Positions 5,669-8,953 of a stretch of DNA of 8,953 nucleotides are shown here, one piece after another. The DNA comes from an uncultured Pirellula sp. (lineage in GTDB: Bacteria; Planctomycetota; Planctomycetia; Pirellulales; Pirellulaceae): positions 1 to 8,953 of the forward strand of contig CAITIF010000570.1 of the NCBI GenBank assembly GCA_903892365.1. The letters run 5' to 3'. Position 1 is the first letter of the stretch, and each line of letters begins with the position of its first letter. Under the pieces are notes generated by a model. It was not told the DNA's origin and made no database searches. It saw nothing but the letters and a program-made list of their open reading frames with translations. A program made the translations under genes and the position numbers.

Positions 5669-8600
5669 GTTTTGATACAAAAATTCATTGGAGTTTAATA
5701 GCACATGACAGAAGTCAGCGAGCGCTGCTTCGTCTGGTGAAAGATTGATCACTTGCATTCCGCGACCATGAATATGGAGTCTGTCAGCGACGCTGTTTCG
5801 CATCACTCCGGGGACCCTTTCAAACTGCCAGTAACCGATGGAAGCGGGATGAATATTTTCGACTGCATACAAAATGGCATCCGCATTCAGTGAACTTCCT
5901 GTCAAGCGAACATCATCGATCAAGCCATCGAAACTCTGTGGATCATCAGCGGTGAAGCCACCAAAGGTCAGCGGTAGACTATTCTTCAATCCCTCTACGA
6001 TGTTATGTGGGACGGTTACCGACAATAATTGTTCATCATCGTTGGATAGATCTTTCAAGTGAAAGGTAACCGTGCCTGCATTCCCGTCGCGCGGCAATCG
6101 ATAGCTTGCTGCTGCGTAGTAGGGGGTGTTGAGTTGAATGTGCTGGTCCGAGAAAATAGCCGCCTCGCCAAGAACGCCGTCAGCCTTCATTCCTACCATC
6201 TGCATCACCAGTGTCTGCGGCTTTCGACGCGAACCTGCTCCCGTCACGCCAAACCGCCAGCCCACACTCTGGAGCGATCCATTCCACTTGGAAACCAATG
6301 TCCTGACTGCACCTGATTTTGCAATGGACCGTAGCTCGAAAAAGCATTCAATGGTGAACTCCTTGCAATCTAACGATGCTTCATCGGGGACTGCCATCCG
6401 CAATGACGATGGGCTCATATCAAACTTAACTCCTTGTCCATCGCGGTACGGCAACTTGGCCGTTTCCACAGAACCGTTCCAAACAGCTGAATCTCTTTCT
6501 TCTATTTCGGTTCGCTGCCGCTCGACGAATGCCAACGACGCTTTTAGCTCAGTTAACGTTGGCTTGCGTCCGTAAACGCGCCGCCAAGCCAGTTCAACTT
6601 GTAGTGAAAGATCGCTTGCTTCGGTGCGCAGTTGCGCCGCTAGCTTTCTACCAAAACCAAGCATTAGGTCACTGTTGAACATCAACAAGGACTGCACCGG
6701 AGTTGTCGTCGTGTTCCGTGTGGAGTTGCTGGAGAAGAATTGCGGCAAGTCAAAGCTATTCAGCAATTGATCAGGTGAGTTCCGCATGACTCGCGTATAG
6801 ATGGTGCGGTAGGGGGAGTCCGCAAGTTGAACTGCATCTCCAGCGTAGTCTTTCAGGCCGCCAGTTGCCAACAGCAAGGAATCGCGAATCTGCTCCGCCG
6901 ATAGTCGCAACGTATTGCGACGCCAATAAAAATTATTTGCTGGGTCCACCTGGGAAAACGTTTCGAACTTCGTATGGTCTGTCGATTGACGATAAGTGGC
7001 CGAAAGTAAGATGAGTCGATGCAGTGACTTGAGGTTCCAGCCATCGTCAATAAACTTCTTCGTCATCCAATCCAGCAATTCAGGATGGCTTGGGGGACCA
7101 CCCAAGCGTCCAAAATCGCTAGGGTTTTCTGCGAGCCCGCGACCGAAATGACTTTGCCAAATGCGATTGACGATTACCCGCGTGGATAGCGGATTAGTGG
7201 GGTTCGTCAGCCACCTCGCGAGTGCACTGCGGCGACCGGTTGTAAGTCCCGATGTAGCGGGAACAATATCCATCGGCTCGAGATTGAGGATCGAAGGCAC
7301 TCCGGGCTCGACAATCTCACTTGTCCGTTTCGGCATTACCGTGCTTGGAGCAGTTGGTCCAACATCCGATACGGCCATCGCCACAGGAAGCGAAGTTGGC
7401 TTGAGACTATCAAACTCTTTCAATTCTCGACGCAATGCGACCAGCTTCTCTTTATCTGCCGCTAATAAATACTGATCCAGTCGTTCGTGCTCTGACTCGA
7501 CCTGGCGCTGGACAAGGTAAGCTAACTGCTCTTCGGCAGGAGAGCGTTGATCGCCGGACTTTCTGGCAATAGCGATCAAATCGCCTGGGAATCGGTCGAT
7601 CGCAATGTCGCGATACTTGTCACGGTAAGGTTGTTCGATCGCGACGATTTGATCGCGCAAACTCTTGGTTTTCTCTTCCCAAGCTGCGAGCTTGGCTTGG
7701 AATTCAGCAACGCTCGCTGCATTGGCAATAATGGTGTCTCGCGGCATGATCGGTGCCAGAAATGCTTGCAGCCGCAGATAGTCTTTTTGTAGGAGCGGAT
7801 CGAATTTGTGGTTATGACATTTCGCACACTGAAGCCCCAAACCTAGAAAGACATCGGCGGTCGTATCGGTAACATCTTCTAAAATCGTTTTCCATTGAGT
7901 TCGCGCGTCACGGATATTCCACTCGTAAACCCAATGCCTCAAGTAACCTAAAGCAATTTGGGCATCCGTATCTTCTGGAAACAGCTCATCCCCCGCAATC
8001 TGCTCTTGCACAAAACGATCGTAGGGCTTGTTTTGATTGAAGGAACGGATGACATAATCGCGGTATCGCCATGCATTAGGCCGAAAGTCATCAGCTCGAT
8101 AACCGTCGCTGTCAGCGTAACGAACGAGATCTAGCCACTGCCTAGCAGCTCGTTCGCCATACCCTTTGGAATCAAGCAATCGATCAACAAGTTTATCATA
8201 TGCTTCCGGCGAATCGTCATGGACGAATGCATCCACTTGCTCGGGCGTCGGCGGCAATCCGATGACATCAAGAGACAACCTCCGGATGAGGGCAAGCTTG
8301 GTGGCTTCCGGCGCGGGTTCTAGCCCTTGTGATGCAAGTCGCTCCGCAATAAAGTGATCGATCGGGTTTCTAGCCCAGACTGCTTGTGTGGCATCTAGTT
8401 TAGGCAACTCTGCCGCGACGACGGGCGCGATGGCCCACCACTTGCGGTCCTCCTCATCAAACAACTCACGCTGGCGCACAGGCGCTTTGATTTCGGAATC
8501 TGGCCAGGGAGCTCCCATCGCGACCCAGCGTGTCAGAATAGCGATTTCTGCGTCAGCAAGTTTTTCGTCGGGGGGCATTTTCATCGACTTGTAGTTGATC

Positions 8601-8920
8601 GCATCGACCAGCGCGCTTTCGTCTGGTTTGCCGCGAACCAGGGCTGGCCCTGATTCTCCCCCCTGCAACAAGGCCGCTAAAGAATCAACCTGAAGATCGC
8701 CGTTGGCTTGATCGCCACTGTGGCATTCGTAGCATCGTCTGGCCAGGAGCGGGCGCACTTCGTTTTCAAAGAACTTTGCCTTGTCCGGTGAAACATCTTG
8801 CGCACTCAAGATTGAGTTTGATACGCAACATAGCATCGACCAGAAAGACAGGAAGCCGAACACGAGCCAACGGCCGTTATTGGAATCGTATTGCAAGCAG
8901 ATGTGTGAGTGACGGTTCAT
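5666..8920 (-). CDS. Secreted planctomycete cytochrome-type protein: PSCyt1-PSCyt2(DUF1549)-PSD1(DUF1553) with nested LamG-like domain
   Basis: This 1084-aa protein begins with a signal peptide (hydrophobic 18-35, cleavage near LSA-Q at 40/41). PSCyt1 follows (about 48-140) with the haem-binding motif CYECH (63-67) and MKMPPDEKL (113-121), whose Met is a candidate axial ligand. PSCyt2/DUF1549 spans about 183-390, with RRLSLDVIGLPPTPEQVDAF, QWLDLVRYADSDGY and a second CxxCH, CAKCH (365-369). A charged, probably coiled-coil linker (about 400-505) leads to PSD1/DUF1553 from about 562 (LTNPLSTRVIVNRIWQ-like start, then SDFGRLGGPPSHPELLDW and LHRLILLSATYRQS). PSD1 runs to about 805; a LamG/concanavalin-like domain occupies about 826-1037 (FTIECFFELRS, SFDGLIDDVRLTGSSL, IGYWQFE); the usual PSD1 ending LADFCHVLLNSNEFLY then closes the chain. 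The protein is probably periplasmic and binds haem c covalently. The substrate is unknown; the LamG part suggests glycan or protein binding. It is first in a two-gene operon with DUF1501. A GAGAAAG run just before the ATG may serve as ribosome binding site. Confidence 0.95.
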   Translation of the reverse strand: MNRHSHICLQYDSNNGRWLVFGFLSFWSMLCCVSNSILSAQDVSPDKAKFFENEVRPLLARRCYECHSGDQANGDLQVDSLAALLQGGESGPALVRGKPDESALVDAINYKSMKMPPDEKLADAEIAILTRWVAMGAPWPDSEIKAPVRQRELFDEEDRKWWAIAPVVAAELPKLDATQAVWARNPIDHFIAERLASQGLEPAPEATKLALIRRLSLDVIGLPPTPEQVDAFVHDDSPEAYDKLVDRLLDSKGYGERAARQWLDLVRYADSDGYRADDFRPNAWRYRDYVIRSFNQNKPYDRFVQEQIAGDELFPEDTDAQIALGYLRHWVYEWNIRDARTQWKTILEDVTDTTADVFLGLGLQCAKCHNHKFDPLLQKDYLRLQAFLAPIMPRDTIIANAASVAEFQAKLAAWEEKTKSLRDQIVAIEQPYRDKYRDIAIDRFPGDLIAIARKSGDQRSPAEEQLAYLVQRQVESEHERLDQYLLAADKEKLVALRRELKEFDSLKPTSLPVAMAVSDVGPTAPSTVMPKRTSEIVEPGVPSILNLEPMDIVPATSGLTTGRRSALARWLTNPTNPLSTRVIVNRIWQSHFGRGLAENPSDFGRLGGPPSHPELLDWMTKKFIDDGWNLKSLHRLILLSATYRQSTDHTKFETFSQVDPANNFYWRRNTLRLSAEQIRDSLLLATGGLKDYAGDAVQLADSPYRTIYTRVMRNSPDQLLNSFDLPQFFSSNSTRNTTTTPVQSLLMFNSDLMLGFGRKLAAQLRTEASDLSLQVELAWRRVYGRKPTLTELKASLAFVERQRTEIEERDSAVWNGSVETAKLPYRDGQGVKFDMSPSSLRMAVPDEASLDCKEFTIECFFELRSIAKSGAVRTLVSKWNGSLQSVGWRFGVTGAGSRRKPQTLVMQMVGMKADGVLGEAAIFSDQHIQLNTPYYAAASYRLPRDGNAGTVTFHLKDLSNDDEQLLSVTVPHNIVEGLKNSLPLTFGGFTADDPQSFDGLIDDVRLTGSSLNADAILYAVENIHPASIGYWQFERVPGVMRNSVADRLHIHGRGMQVINLSPDEAALADFCHVLLNSNEFLYQN

Positions 8921-8953
8921 TCGACTTTCTCTTTCAGGGGAGGAAGTCCGACG

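Noticed and set aside
6138..6575. 145-aa plus-strand open frame
   Set aside because: It is antisense to the LamG and PSD1 part of the large minus-strand gene, with low-complexity Ser/Thr-rich translation.
8824..8829. Lipoprotein signal at the Cys pair in the PSD1 protein's leader
   Set aside because: The residue before the first Cys is Leu, not the small residue a lipobox needs, and a normal LSA-Q cleavage site follows.
1..8953. Mobile elements, CRISPR array, tRNA or rRNA
   Set aside because: No transposase or integrase motifs, long terminal repeats, regularly spaced repeats or RNA gene signatures were seen on either strand by reading.

Overview
The window reads as ordinary chromosomal DNA from a planctomycete, most likely of the Pirellula/Rhodopirellula type. 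The strongest reason is the pair at 4268-8920: a large secreted PSCyt1-PSCyt2(DUF1549)-PSD1(DUF1553) protein followed by a Tat-exported DUF1501 protein. These families occur together in great numbers in planctomycetes and are rare elsewhere. Base composition looks roughly balanced (not counted exactly), and most starts lack a strong Shine-Dalgarno, which also fits the phylum. The genus is inference.

Layout: (1) 1-1163, minus strand: N-terminal 387 codons of a secreted M16 (pitrilysin/insulinase) zinc protease, cut by the left edge. (2) 1164-1477: divergent intergenic region with three short inverted repeats, two of them directly abutting. (3) 1478-1825, plus: a 115-aa conserved-looking hypothetical protein with a good ribosome binding site. 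Its last 8 bases overlap the end of the convergent next gene. (4) 1818-3173, minus: dihydroorotase (pyrC) of the type with a [10 protein letters not shown] metal motif, in which Gln replaces the first His of HxH. (5) 3307-4071, plus: exported TPR protein, divergent from pyrC. (6) 4072-4267: convergent gap with hairpins. (7) 4268-5665 and 5666-8920, minus: DUF1501 and PSCyt/PSD1 genes, abutting as TAG-ATG with no base between, so almost certainly one transcript with the PSD1 gene first.

Functionally, pyrC is a housekeeping pyrimidine gene. The M16 protease, the TPR protein, the PSCyt/PSD1 protein and the DUF1501 protein all carry export signals, so most of the coding capacity serves the periplasm (the space outside the cytoplasmic membrane). 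The PSD1-DUF1501 pair probably acts as one exported haem-containing system of unknown substrate. Its PSD1 member has a LamG/concanavalin-like domain nested inside the C-terminal domain, suggesting glycan or protein binding. I see no RNA genes, CRISPR arrays, insertion sequences or signs of recent transfer. The items most worth following are the nested LamG domain, the Gln-for-His change in pyrC, the small hypothetical protein and the paired palindromes upstream of it.
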